Assembly: GCF_003201285.1 (NCBI RefSeq)
Contig: NZ_QICS01000003.1
Coordinates: 434,741 to 498,740, forward strand
Reading direction: 5' to 3'
Source of the DNA: Lachnotalea glycerini
Lineage (GTDB): Bacteria; Bacillota; Clostridia; Lachnospirales; Lachnospiraceae
Length of the DNA stretch: 64,000 nt
Shown here piece by piece: positions 9,501 through 19,066 of the stretch (the first letter of the stretch is position 1; every line of letters begins with the position of its first letter). The translations under genes were made by a program, and so were the position numbers. A model generated the notes under the pieces. That model was not told where the DNA came from, made no database searches, and worked only from the letters and a program-made list of their open reading frames with translations.

Positions 9501-12500
9501 CTAACCTAAAAGCTCCAACAAATCTTTCTTATCCAGAGAAGCACTAGATACACCTTCTTCCGATATTACCTTATCGGCTAAGTCCCTTTTTAGTTCTTGC
9601 AGGTTTAATATTTTTTCCTCAATGGTATTTTTCGTGATTAATTTAAAAACTGATACCACATTTTTTTGTCCGATTCTATGCGCCCTATCTGTAGCCTGAT
9701 TTTGCGCAGATATGTTCCACCAAGGATCATAATGAATGACTATATCTGCTCCGGTCAGATTTAATCCTGTTCCCCCGGCTTTTAATGAAATCAGAAATAT
9801 CTTTGTGTCATCCTGATTAAATTCCTCTACCATTTTATAGCGCTTCGCCTTTGGTGTCTGCCCTGTCAGTTTAAAGTAGGATATTTTTAAATTATCTAGT
9901 CTTTTGACAATAATTTCAAACATGGTTGTAAACTGGGAAAACAATAATATCTTATGCCCTCCATTCACACCATTTTCAATTAAATCCATACAAGTTTCTA
10001 ATTTTGCGGAACCGCCCACATAAGAATCATAATACAAGGCTGGGTCACAGCAAAGTTGGCGTAGTTTTGTCAGCTCAGACAATATCTGCAATTTATTTTT
10101 ATTGAAATCATCCTCCGACTGCTTACCAATACTTTCTTTTAACAAAGCTACATTGGCTTGGTAAAGCTCTAGCTGTTTGCCTTCCATTTTAGAATAAATT
10201 ACATTTTCGAGCTTATTTGGTAAGTCTTTCAGCACATCTTTTTTTAGTCTTCTTAAAATAAACGGACTAATTAATCTATGCAAACGCTTTAAGGATACCT
10301 CATCGTTTTGCTGAACAATTGGAATTTCAATTTCTTCCCTAAAATGATTATAACTATATAATAAGCCGGGCATTAAATAATCAAAAATACTCCATAACTC
10401 ACTTAATCGATTCTCAATTGGAGTACCTGTAAGTGCAAATTTTACCTTTGCTGTTATAATTTTAACTGCTTTTGAGGCTTGAGTGGATTGATTTTTAATA
10501 TATTGCGCTTCATCTATAATCTCTGTTTCAAATAAAATATTATTATACTCATTTACATCTCTTTTTAATAAATCGTAAGAGGTTACCAGGACATCATATT
10601 GGTCATATTCTTGAATCAGTTTCTTTCTTTCTCTTGCAGTTCCGGCAACTATACACTTTTTAAGCTCAGGAGAAAACTTTTCTAATTCGCTTTCCCAATT
10701 ATAAATTAATGAAGCCGGACATACAATCAAGCTTGGCGTCTTTGCTTCCTCCTTTTGCGAAAGTAATAATGCAATAATTTGTAGCGTTTTACCAAGTCCC
10801 ATATCATCCGCCAATATTCCGCCAAAGCCATAGGCCGTCAAGGTTCTTAACCATCTGAATCCATTCTTTTGATACTCTCTTAAGATTGATTTTAACGATG
10901 TTGGGATTTCAAATTCTGCATCTTCAACTGCTTTAATATTTTTAATCAGATTTTTGAAATAAATATCTCGATGGTATTCGACATCCTCATTGCTTTCTCT
11001 CAGAATCTTGTCCAAATATAAGGCTCTGTTTTGTGGCAGTGTTATTTTGCTTTGCTTTAAATCCTTAGCAGTTAGTGACAAACCATCAGCCAATTCGGTA
11101 ATGGTTGAAAAGGAGCTGTCCTCTAAATTAATAAATTGTCCGTTTTTGAGTCTGTGAAATTTTTTACGCCTTTTATAACTGTCGAGTAGGCCTGCCAGTT
11201 GGTTTAACGGCATTTCTCCGGTATCTAATGTTAGTTCTAATAATCCACTTTCTAAGGATACTCCAATGGCAACTTTGGGGGAAGGAAGTACTTTTATGTT
11301 TTTAAAACTATCTGAAATATAAACGTCTGCTATTTCTTGAAAATCACTCACGCCTGATTCTAAAAAATGAAACAGTAAATTATCATTCTTTTTTATAAAA
11401 AAGGCCTGCTCTTGCTCTTTTGCTTCGGTTACTCCCGCAAAATACTTCTGCCCAATAATATATGCACTGCATTCTGTCTTTACATCTCTATATACTTCGA
11501 TTGGATTGAATTTTTCAAATACATTGTATTTTTCGTTACCATATTTACCATATATGGTACAAGTTACATAATTATTTTCCGGAGCATCTAGATAAACTTC
11601 AATTTCCGTAGTTGGAGGCATATATTGACCAAAATCAATCTCCTTATATTCAATTTCACTATAATTGCTTATCACAGGAAGTACCGTTGCGCAAAAAGTA
11701 TGGTAATCCTCTTCACTCAAATATACTTTCCTTTCTTCTCCACGGTTTGTATATTCCAAAAGCATTTCCATTTCTTTTTTATATTTTTGATCACTTGTAT
11801 ATATAACATTGTCTTGTATTTCATATACGTGCTTCAAGCCCATCATAATTATAGTTGATGTATCTCGATATATTTCTACACCCTTTTCACTTTTTTCAAT
11901 ATAGAATTTTATATTAGGGTTCTTACTAATAATTCTGCACAGGTGTTCTTGCTTGTCTATGACTACAGTTAAAGCTCTTTCTTTATTCATCTCTAAAAAT
12001 TTATCCAAATCTACAGAAGATAATATAATACTTCTTATGGCTTTAGTCTGATAATGATAGCTGCTCATATAAGCTACGTGATGGTAATTATCCACATACT
12101 CTGTTATAAAATCTATTAACTGCTGTGAATCATTTGTAAAAGCCTCTTTGTCATGTACAAATTTAAGATTTTTACCGTATTCAAAATCAATTTCATCTGT
12201 AATGTTTTCGACAAATTCATTTAGATTTTTAATAACATATTGCTTCTGATTACCAACTTTAAAATCTACTTTTAGCTCTTTATAATCTACTTTTAAGTAC
12301 GGTATTACTTGAATATCCCCATTTAGCTTGCTTTTAAATGCTTCTTTCTTACTCTTGTATGCGATATCAAATATTAAATCTTTAATCCGCTTTGATGTAA
12401 TACGTTTTAAAATACCATTTTTTAATTGATCTACATATTCTAAAAGTAAAGCAGCCTGATGCTCACAAATTCCCCAGTAGTACTGGCCACAGCTACATGC

Positions 12501-12713
12501 ACATTCAGATGCCACTCTATCCTCATCTACTCCCATTTTAACTTTATATAGTCTTTTATTAGCGATAACCTCTCCGGCTATGATAAAATCCGACTCATAG
12601 GCTTCCTCTATATGAAGATTTCTTACTGCTTTGCTTTTTTGAAGCTGTAAAGCATTATGATAAGTTCGTGGACTTTGGCAATATTGCTTTATGATTTGAT
12701 TTGTTATCGGCAT
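9501..12713 (-). CDS. SWIM zinc-finger SNF2/SWI2-family helicase
   Basis: A 1070-residue protein. Near residue 70 is a SWIM zinc finger (CACSCGQYYWGICEH, CxCx(n)CxH). A central bacterial SNF2-associated region follows, then the SF2 helicase core: Walker A in GGILADDMGLGKTLQ, Walker B as DEAQ, motif III LTGTPIENR, motif V around SLKAGGTGLNLTGAD, and motif VI QATDRAHRIGQ. It is a double-stranded DNA translocase of the bacterial Snf2/RapA-like class; its physiological role in Firmicutes is unclear. ATG 12713 has AAGGAG seven bases upstream. All core motifs look intact. Confidence 0.92.
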   Translation of the reverse strand: MPITNQIIKQYCQSPRTYHNALQLQKSKAVRNLHIEEAYESDFIIAGEVIANKRLYKVKMGVDEDRVASECACSCGQYYWGICEHQAALLLEYVDQLKNGILKRITSKRIKDLIFDIAYKSKKEAFKSKLNGDIQVIPYLKVDYKELKVDFKVGNQKQYVIKNLNEFVENITDEIDFEYGKNLKFVHDKEAFTNDSQQLIDFITEYVDNYHHVAYMSSYHYQTKAIRSIILSSVDLDKFLEMNKERALTVVIDKQEHLCRIISKNPNIKFYIEKSEKGVEIYRDTSTIIMMGLKHVYEIQDNVIYTSDQKYKKEMEMLLEYTNRGEERKVYLSEEDYHTFCATVLPVISNYSEIEYKEIDFGQYMPPTTEIEVYLDAPENNYVTCTIYGKYGNEKYNVFEKFNPIEVYRDVKTECSAYIIGQKYFAGVTEAKEQEQAFFIKKNDNLLFHFLESGVSDFQEIADVYISDSFKNIKVLPSPKVAIGVSLESGLLELTLDTGEMPLNQLAGLLDSYKRRKKFHRLKNGQFINLEDSSFSTITELADGLSLTAKDLKQSKITLPQNRALYLDKILRESNEDVEYHRDIYFKNLIKNIKAVEDAEFEIPTSLKSILREYQKNGFRWLRTLTAYGFGGILADDMGLGKTLQIIALLLSQKEEAKTPSLIVCPASLIYNWESELEKFSPELKKCIVAGTARERKKLIQEYDQYDVLVTSYDLLKRDVNEYNNILFETEIIDEAQYIKNQSTQASKAVKIITAKVKFALTGTPIENRLSELWSIFDYLMPGLLYSYNHFREEIEIPIVQQNDEVSLKRLHRLISPFILRRLKKDVLKDLPNKLENVIYSKMEGKQLELYQANVALLKESIGKQSEDDFNKNKLQILSELTKLRQLCCDPALYYDSYVGGSAKLETCMDLIENGVNGGHKILLFSQFTTMFEIIVKRLDNLKISYFKLTGQTPKAKRYKMVEEFNQDDTKIFLISLKAGGTGLNLTGADIVIHYDPWWNISAQNQATDRAHRIGQKNVVSVFKLITKNTIEEKILNLQELKRDLADKVISEEGVSSASLDKKDLLELLG

Positions 12714-12860
12714 GGGCTAACTCCTTATCTTTTATTACATTGAATCAAGTATGTTATAATATTTTTACACTACAATTACATGATATGTTCAAATTTAATT
12801 ATTTAATTTTTATTATAGCATAATATATTATTTTAGAGTTTGAAAATTTATTTATGTAAT

Positions 12861-13937
12861 TTAATTTATTTTTAACATAAAGGCATCTACTACTTTTACG
12901 ATACGATGTGTTCCTTTACAGTCTATTACCGATTGGATTTTCTCTACTATATTTTTTTTCAAAGAATAATTTTCTGAAACCATTGTAATATTTTCAATCA
13001 TCACTTTCTCATCTAATCTATTATAATAACCCATATTAAATAGATAACCCTTTTGTTCTGCTGTTTCTACCAAATTCTTTTGATTATCTGCATATATAAA
13101 CGCAAATGTAATTACACCACATGCGAATAATTCATATATTGTACTTCCCCCTGCCGTAATCGCCAAATCAGACTGGAGCATTATTTTTGACATTTTAGGA
13201 GGATTTTCATATAGAGATACAAAAGGATTTAGCAAAGCTAACTCTTTAATTTGCTTTACTGCATGATCTTTAAAACCCTTTCCAATTACAATATTTATAC
13301 TATAACTGCTGAACCTATCACTGTTCAAAAGCATATTTAATATTTTGTATGTCATATTATGTGGATCAGACGCACCAGTTGAAATCATAATTGATTTACA
13401 CTTTTTTGACACTTTACGCCTTGGTATATTACTAAATTCCTGACGGATTAAATTATATTTAAGTCCTAACAACAATTGTTGATTTTCAGATAACTTTTCA
13501 TATTTTAATAATGCAGCTGATATATTCCCATTTATTATAATATCAACAGGATAACTAAATGATGCTATATCATCAATATATATTAAACATTTTGTAAATG
13601 ATGCTATCTCAAAAAAGAATTCTGTTGTAACATTATAAGAGTCAACTGCAACTATATCAGGCATTTCCGATAATAATATTTCTGGTATTACACGCAAATC
13701 TTGTTCCAATTCATATTTTGAACCATAATAAAACTCGTCTACATTTATTTCTTTTCCATTTATCGGTATTAAATGAAATCCGTTCTCCAATAACACTTTT
13801 TGACCTGTTTCATACCTACTAATAAACGTTACTTCATAATTATGAAGTCTAAATTCATGCGCCAAAGACATGGATCTGATGATATGTCCCATTCCAATAT
13901 TACGCCCACCATGTGCAATAAATATTATCTTATACAT
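12861..13937 (-). CDS. pseG: UDP-2,4-diacetamido-2,4,6-trideoxy-altropyranose hydrolase
   Basis: A 358-residue GT-B-like protein. The N-terminus IIFIAHGGRNIGMGHIIRSM carries the GxGHxxR motif with the His used for UDP removal. The C-terminal domain has ITAGGSTIYELFACGV, the nucleotide-binding part. PseG removes UDP from UDP-2,4-diacetamido-2,4,6-trideoxy-L-altrose to give the substrate of PseI. The start is ATG 13937 with AGGAGG seven bases upstream. It is the last gene of the glycan locus on the minus strand, and a hairpin separates it from pseC. Confidence 0.85.
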   Translation of the reverse strand: MYKIIFIAHGGRNIGMGHIIRSMSLAHEFRLHNYEVTFISRYETGQKVLLENGFHLIPINGKEINVDEFYYGSKYELEQDLRVIPEILLSEMPDIVAVDSYNVTTEFFFEIASFTKCLIYIDDIASFSYPVDIIINGNISAALLKYEKLSENQQLLLGLKYNLIRQEFSNIPRRKVSKKCKSIMISTGASDPHNMTYKILNMLLNSDRFSSYSINIVIGKGFKDHAVKQIKELALLNPFVSLYENPPKMSKIMLQSDLAITAGGSTIYELFACGVITFAFIYADNQKNLVETAEQKGYLFNMGYYNRLDEKVMIENITMVSENYSLKKNIVEKIQSVIDCKGTHRIVKVVDAFMLKIN

Positions 13938-13962
13938 TGATTTCCTCCTAATATTATGAAAA

Positions 13963-13984
13963 GTCATAGGAAAATTCCTATGAC
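13963..13984 (-). terminator. Intercistronic hairpin between pseC and pseG
   Basis: A palindrome (GTCATAGG arms) followed on the minus strand by TTTTCAT, between the pseC stop and the pseG ribosome binding site. It has the form of a weak rho-independent terminator or an RNA-processing/attenuation site that would lower pseG expression relative to pseC. Confidence 0.6.
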
Positions 13985-14004
13985 TCTACTCACTATATAA
14001 ATTA

Positions 14005-15129
14005 TTAGCAATCCTTTACTGCTGTGATTACATGTTCAATTACATAATCTTGTTCACTTTGTGTTAGCTTCGCATGGATAGGCAGGCTAATTAAGTTTTC
14101 ATATAATTTTTCAGCGTTCTGGCAATGTACATTATCATAGCCATGTTTTTGGTAATATGGAAATGAATAAACCGGTATATAATGTACATTAACACCAATT
14201 CCGGCAGCTCTTAATTTGTCAAATATCTCTTTTCTTTTTTTAACCTGAATAACATATAGATGCCAACTGCTATTACACTCCTCTTGTTGATAGGGAGTTA
14301 CAACTTCTTCTACATTAGCAAATGCATCGTTATATCTTCTTACAATCTTTTTCCTGTTCTCAATAAATAAATCAAGTTTATCCAATTGCGAAATTCCAAG
14401 TGCACATTGAATATCTGTAATTCGATAATTGTATCCCAATTCTAACTGCTGATAGTACCAATCACCATCATTTACTGTCAATAAATTTTCATCCCTTGTG
14501 ATGCCATGAGTTCTAAACAAAGATAAACGCTCATACAAAGCATCACTATTTGTCATAATCATTCCACCTTCTCCTGTTGTAATATGCTTAACAGGATGAA
14601 AGCTAAAGGTTGTCATATCAGACATACTCCCAACCATTTTTCCTTTGTAGTCTGCGCCAAGAGCATGTGCCGCATCTTCAATAACTAACAAATTATATTC
14701 TCTAGCAATTGCATGAATTTCCTCCATTTCACAAGGTTGTCCAGTAAAATGTACTGCAATAATAGCTTTTGTTTTTTTTGTTATTTTACGTCTGATATCA
14801 TCAGGATCAATATTGTAAGTATCTTTTTTTATATCAGCAAAAACAGGAGTACCACCACAATATAGAACACAATTGGATGATGCTGCAAACGTAATCGGAG
14901 TTGTTATTACTTCATCTCCTTTTTTAATTCCTGCAGCAAGACACGCTACGTGAAGTGCCGCTGTCCCATTTGAAACTGCTACTGCGTATTTTGCTCCTAC
15001 ATAATCTGCCACCTTTTTCTCAAATTGAGCAACGGCAGGTCCTGTTGTTAAAAAATTTGAACGTAATACGTCCACAACTGCTTGTATGTCGTCTTCATCT
15101 ATTGACTGTGTTCCGTATGGTATATACAT
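14005..15129 (-). CDS. pseC: UDP-4-amino-4,6-dideoxy-L-altrosamine aminotransferase
   Basis: A 374-residue DegT/DnrJ/EryC1 PLP aminotransferase. The start IPYGTQSIDEDDIQAVVDVL and LRSNFLTTGP are typical of PseC. The PLP lysine is in SFHPVKHITTGEGGMI, and the pyridine-contact Asp in VIEDAAHALGA. It transfers an amino group from glutamate to the 4-keto sugar made by PseB. ATG 15129 has AAGGAG ten bases upstream. It sits between the acetyltransferase and pseG, as expected for the pathway. Confidence 0.9.
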   Translation of the reverse strand: MYIPYGTQSIDEDDIQAVVDVLRSNFLTTGPAVAQFEKKVADYVGAKYAVAVSNGTAALHVACLAAGIKKGDEVITTPITFAASSNCVLYCGGTPVFADIKKDTYNIDPDDIRRKITKKTKAIIAVHFTGQPCEMEEIHAIAREYNLLVIEDAAHALGADYKGKMVGSMSDMTTFSFHPVKHITTGEGGMIMTNSDALYERLSLFRTHGITRDENLLTVNDGDWYYQQLELGYNYRITDIQCALGISQLDKLDLFIENRKKIVRRYNDAFANVEEVVTPYQQEECNSSWHLYVIQVKKRKEIFDKLRAAGIGVNVHYIPVYSFPYYQKHGYDNVHCQNAEKLYENLISLPIHAKLTQSEQDYVIEHVITAVKDC

Positions 15130-15174
15130 GATGTTGGCTCCTTTGTTTGTTAATAATTTTATAATGATACTAAT

Positions 15175-15645
15175 CTAATTCATTGATATAATCTTCTTAT
15201 AAAGAATGTAGTCTTCATTCTCTTCAGGAATATAACCTAATTTCATGAATATCTTGTGAGACGCTTGGTTATCATGTTTAACTTTTCCGACCAGATATTT
15301 TATTTCTCCCATTCTTTTTATTTCTTCCTCAAGAATAGATAAAATGTCATATCCATAACCTTTTCCTCTATAGTTTTTATTAATACTATAGCTGACTAAT
15401 CCTGTATCTCCATCTTTTTCAACTCTAACTTGTCCAATATAGTCATCATTGCTAACTAATAAATACATATTACAGTTTATATCAATCAATTTACTAACAA
15501 ACCATCTTTTGTGTTCATTATAGTCTATTCTTTCAGAACGAAATGAATTTTTTCTACATTGGCTTTCATTTGCCCATTCAAAAAGTAAATCAATGTCTTC
15601 GCTTTCTACTTTTCTTAGATTTAAATTACTTCTCATGCCATTCAC
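15175..15645 (-). CDS. pseH: GNAT acetyltransferase, probable PseH
   Basis: A ~156-residue GNAT-fold protein. The acetyl-CoA motif A is visible in VSYSINKNYRGKGYGYDIL (RGKGYG), followed by a motif B region KVKHDNQASHKIFMKLGY. By position between pseI and pseC it is the N4-acetyltransferase of the pseudaminate pathway. It overlaps the end of pseI by about 20 bases, and ATG 15645 or ATG 15636 could start it. The family alone does not prove the substrate; the operon does most of the work. Confidence 0.78.
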   Translation of the reverse strand: MNGMRSNLNLRKVESEDIDLLFEWANESQCRKNSFRSERIDYNEHKRWFVSKLIDINCNMYLLVSNDDYIGQVRVEKDGDTGLVSYSINKNYRGKGYGYDILSILEEEIKRMGEIKYLVGKVKHDNQASHKIFMKLGYIPEENEDYILYKKIISMN

Positions 15646-16666
15646 TACCTATCATATTATGTTTTAATGGGGTACCTCTTTTAATACTTTGTGTAGAAAT
15701 CTTTCCTATAATAGAATTATAATACTTAGGTGATATTCCATCTCCTGGTCTTATTACTTTTATATTTTCTTCTGTAAATGGCTCACCAAATTTAATATCT
15801 TCTATAACAAATATAGAACGTCTAAATAAAACATTATTTTTTTCTTGATTTGATACTCCATAAAAAACATTCCCAATTGCTTTTTCTACTGTTCTGATGT
15901 CATTTACCATTGCAGCGAATTCTATAGGCTCCATTGAAAAAGAAGAATCTGGGCTCTCTATTTCCCTACTCATGCAAAAATGTTTTTCAATAATTTGTGC
16001 GCCCATTGCCACTGCTGTTACCGCTCCTAAAGAACCCATAGAATGGTCTGACAAACCTACTGATACATTGAATGTCTCTGCCATATTAACCATTGTCTTC
16101 AAATTCATATCATCTGGAATAGCAGGGTAGGCACTTGAACATTTTAATAATGCAATTTGATTATTGCCTTGGCCTCGAATTGCATTTACTGCATCCTCAA
16201 TTTCTCCTAAAGATCCCATACCAGTAGACATAATTATAGGTTTTCCTTTTGATGCCACATATTCAATTAAAGGAATGTCGACTAATTCAAACGATGCAAT
16301 TTTATAAAATTCTACACCTATACTTTCTAAGAAATCAACTGAAGTTTTATCAAATGGTGTAGACAAAAAATCGATCCCAACTTTTTCAGCTTCTTCCTTT
16401 AATTCTGATTGCCATTCCCATGGCGTATAAGCTTTCTTATACAGTTTATATAAATTTTCACCTTTCCAAGTTCCTTCTGTAATTTGAAAATACTTATTGT
16501 TACAATCAATTGTCATTGTATCTGGTGTATAGGTTTGTATTTTAATACAATCTGCGCCTGATTCTTTTGCTGCATGTATTATTTCTTTCGCTCTGATTAT
16601 ACTTCCTGCATGATTTGCTGACATCTCAGCGATGATATAAGTTTTTCCTGAATTTGAGTTATACAT
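15626..16666 (-). CDS. pseI: Pseudaminic acid synthase
   Basis: A 346-residue NeuB-family PEP-condensing TIM barrel (residues ~1-275) with a C-terminal SAF (antifreeze-like) domain. EGTWKGENLYKLYKKAYTPW is characteristic of PseI rather than NeuB/LegI. Barrel motifs include FLSTPFDKTSVDFLE, YKIASFELVD, STGMGSLGEI, VGLSDHSMG and EKHF. It condenses the 6-deoxy hexose made by PseG with PEP. The start is ATG 16666 because AGGGGA lies seven bases upstream; a longer frame from 16699 lacks a good site. Confidence 0.9.
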   Translation of the reverse strand: MYNSNSGKTYIIAEMSANHAGSIIRAKEIIHAAKESGADCIKIQTYTPDTMTIDCNNKYFQITEGTWKGENLYKLYKKAYTPWEWQSELKEEAEKVGIDFLSTPFDKTSVDFLESIGVEFYKIASFELVDIPLIEYVASKGKPIIMSTGMGSLGEIEDAVNAIRGQGNNQIALLKCSSAYPAIPDDMNLKTMVNMAETFNVSVGLSDHSMGSLGAVTAVAMGAQIIEKHFCMSREIESPDSSFSMEPIEFAAMVNDIRTVEKAIGNVFYGVSNQEKNNVLFRRSIFVIEDIKFGEPFTEENIKVIRPGDGISPKYYNSIIGKISTQSIKRGTPLKHNMIGSEWHEK

Positions 16667-16683
16667 TATGAAATCCCCTATTT

Positions 16684-17583
16684 TTAATTTTTCTTCCATA
16701 GACTTGGAATAATAATACTCTTCCCAATATTCTTAAGCTTATCTTCAATTTCAGTCATCAATTCAACTGGCATAGATTTTTTCTTAACCGCTTCAATATC
16801 GTATTTTAATTGTTCTTTCGTATCAACTCCAAATACTAAATAATCAATATATTCATTATCATATACAAAATGTATTAAAGTATCAATTGCATTCACATCG
16901 TATTTTTGAACTAATTCATTAAAAATAGTAACATATTTCTTTGCATCTATCAAATGCATTGGTATTTCATTTTCGTTCATTAAGATAAGTCCTTGTAAAA
17001 ATGCACTTCTACAATATATTGTTATATTACTTTGTTTTGCTTTTACAAAAAATTCATCTATCATTCCTCTTTGATCAAACACGCTATAGGGAAGTTGAAT
17101 ATAATCAACAATTCCAGTATTGATTGCTGCATCGCCTTCTTTTATATCATAAATGGAAACTCCTATATTTTTTACTAAACCCTCTTTTTTAATGTTTTGC
17201 AATCCTTCCAAAATATCTGAATTATAGATATACTCTGGAGTATGTAATAAATATCCATCTAATAACTCAATATTCATTCGCCTTAAAGAACGAACCGCTT
17301 GTGCTCGTATAATTTGCTGGGGTGTTCCACTTTCAACGTCTAAAACATTTGGACGAAGCTTTGAAATGATTTCCAAATCATTGGATTTTCCACGCCTATG
17401 AACATATTTACCTATCAGTTCTTCTGCAATTCCATATGCTGCTGCTGTATCAATCTTGTTAATACCAGAATCCAATGCAATATCAAACATTTCAAAACAA
17501 TCTTCCATAGAAGGTTGTCCATACTTATTATAGATTCCATATTGCATACCAAATTGTACTGTTCCTAAACATAATTTAGCCAT
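16684..17583 (-). CDS. Aldo/keto reductase
   Basis: A 299-residue aldo/keto reductase. The start is MAKLCLGTVQFG, followed by GINKIDTAAAYG (catalytic Asp and Tyr) and SKLRPN (position of the lysine). LDGYLLHTPEY supplies the histidine-bearing strand. AAAGGAG precedes ATG 17583 closely; a longer frame overlapping the SDR gene would lack such a site. It lies between the SDR and pseI genes, so it probably makes or modifies a nonulosonate or its precursor, but no such step is established for the standard Pse pathway. Confidence 0.8.
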   Translation of the reverse strand: MAKLCLGTVQFGMQYGIYNKYGQPSMEDCFEMFDIALDSGINKIDTAAAYGIAEELIGKYVHRRGKSNDLEIISKLRPNVLDVESGTPQQIIRAQAVRSLRRMNIELLDGYLLHTPEYIYNSDILEGLQNIKKEGLVKNIGVSIYDIKEGDAAINTGIVDYIQLPYSVFDQRGMIDEFFVKAKQSNITIYCRSAFLQGLILMNENEIPMHLIDAKKYVTIFNELVQKYDVNAIDTLIHFVYDNEYIDYLVFGVDTKEQLKYDIEAVKKKSMPVELMTEIEDKLKNIGKSIIIPSLWKKN

Positions 17584-17602
17584 TATAACTCCTTTCTTAC
17601 TA

Positions 17603-18373
17603 TTATAGCAAATTCCATCCTCCATCAATAGATAACAATTGACCTGTGCAATATTTATTATCATTGGATATGAAAAAATCCACTGCTTTATTAAAATCAC
17701 TAGACTTTGCCATTCTTTTCATTGGTGTGCGTAAACAATACTGCTCTGTAAAAAATGGTGTCTGTCTATCTTTATTTTCTACTCCACCTGCTAAAATGGC
17801 ATTTACAGTTATATTTCTCTCCGCATAAATTACTGCCATATACTGAGTTATATAATTAAGAGCTGCTTTCGATGACGCATAAATTAATGATGTCGGAATA
17901 GTCCCTTTATCATATACCCTATTATCAGGAATATTAATACTATAAAATGATGAAAAATTAACAATCGAGCCATCCTTCATAATTAATTCTTCCGCTACCT
18001 TTCCGCTTAAATATGCTGTTGCAAAAACATTAATTCTATAATGTTTATCCCATTCTTCAATATTTAATTCATAAAAATTAGTTACTGGCTCTCTACAAAC
18101 GGCACAATTAATTAAAGCATAAATTTTTTTGTATTGACTTTTTATTTTTATAATAAAATCACTTATATATTCTTGCTTTTCCAAACTTAACTCAAATGGA
18201 AAGCATCGTGATTTGTACTCATCATCAATAGTATTTAAAAATGTATTTGAACAATTTATATTTCTAGTAGTTGGAATTACAAATGCACCTTTTTTTAACA
18301 AATACTTAGTTATTTCTCCACCTATCCCACTGCATCCACCAGTAATTATAATAATTTTATTTTCATACTCCAA
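17603..18373 (-). CDS. Short-chain dehydrogenase/reductase (PtmA-like)
   Basis: A 256-residue classical SDR: cofactor motif TGGCSGIGG, INCAV in place of NNAG, catalytic Ser in VNFSSFYS, and YASSK (YxxxK). The C-terminus CTGQLLSIDGGW is typical. It probably starts at a TTG (18373) preceded by GAGGTG. Similar SDRs (PtmA) occur in Campylobacter legionaminate/flagellin-glycosylation clusters next to a CMP-sugar synthetase, the same arrangement seen here. The substrate is not known. Confidence 0.82.
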   Translation of the reverse strand: MEYENKIIIITGGCSGIGGEITKYLLKKGAFVIPTTRNINCSNTFLNTIDDEYKSRCFPFELSLEKQEYISDFIIKIKSQYKKIYALINCAVCREPVTNFYELNIEEWDKHYRINVFATAYLSGKVAEELIMKDGSIVNFSSFYSINIPDNRVYDKGTIPTSLIYASSKAALNYITQYMAVIYAERNITVNAILAGGVENKDRQTPFFTEQYCLRTPMKRMAKSSDFNKAVDFFISNDNKYCTGQLLSIDGGWNLL

Positions 18374-18376
18374 ATT

Positions 18377-19066
18377 TTACACCTCTTTGTTCAATAATAA
18401 TTTACATAATTCGTAATCCATTATACCTCTAATATGAATTGATCTTTCTTCTGGCATGTCTATTCTTTTAATGTTTTCTCCGAAAAAACTTCTCGATTTC
18501 AACACTGAATTAGTTCGTCCTACTTTAATAGCCCCATTTGGGCGATGGACAATATCTTTTAATTCACTTCTGTCAACAAGCATTTCCTTTCCGAAAAATA
18601 ATTCTGCCATATCATTGTCTTTATCTTGAAGTGCCCAGTGAAAATAGTGAGGATCTATTATTGTAGTACCCAAAACATATTCACAGATACTGTTATTCTC
18701 TATTATCTTGTAAGCATTAACAATATCTTCAACACTTCTCAGCGGAGAAGTTGGTTGCATACACCACAAAAGTTCCACGTCTTTACCTAGTTGATTATAA
18801 AAATAAATAACAGGGTCAGTGGATGGTACAGCATCACCTGCCATATATTCTGGTTCTAAAAAAGGAACTTCGGCTCCAAAGTCGCAAGCAATTTCAGCAT
18901 ATTTTTTACTATCAGTCGCAACATAAATATTATTAAAAAGACCAGACATTTTACACGCTTCAATTGTATATGCCAATACAGGTTTACCATTTATATCAAG
19001 AATATTCTTATCCTTTAACCCTTTCGATCCACTTCGCGCTGGTATCACACATAACGAACTAATCAT
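18377..19066 (-). CDS. CMP-nonulosonate (acylneuraminate) cytidylyltransferase 1
   Basis: A 229-residue NeuA/PseF/LegF-family enzyme with the CTP loop IPARSGSKGLKDKNI, the YVATDS segment, and the magnesium-binding D in the C-terminal part. It would activate a nonulosonic acid as CMP sugar. It overlaps the preceding cytidylyltransferase by a few bases. With the SDR next to it, it resembles PtmB. Either this or the neighbouring copy serves as PseF; I cannot tell which. Confidence 0.83.
   Translation of the reverse strand: MISSLCVIPARSGSKGLKDKNILDINGKPVLAYTIEACKMSGLFNNIYVATDSKKYAEIACDFGAEVPFLEPEYMAGDAVPSTDPVIYFYNQLGKDVELLWCMQPTSPLRSVEDIVNAYKIIENNSICEYVLGTTIIDPHYFHWALQDKDNDMAELFFGKEMLVDRSELKDIVHRPNGAIKVGRTNSVLKSRSFFGENIKRIDMPEERSIHIRGIMDYELCKLLLNKEV

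Noticed and set aside
12861..13937. Legionaminate hydrolysing epimerase (LegG/NeuC) instead of PseG
   Set aside because: The GMGHIIR N-terminal motif, size and pairing with PseB, PseC and PseI fit PseG; NeuC/LegG motifs are absent.
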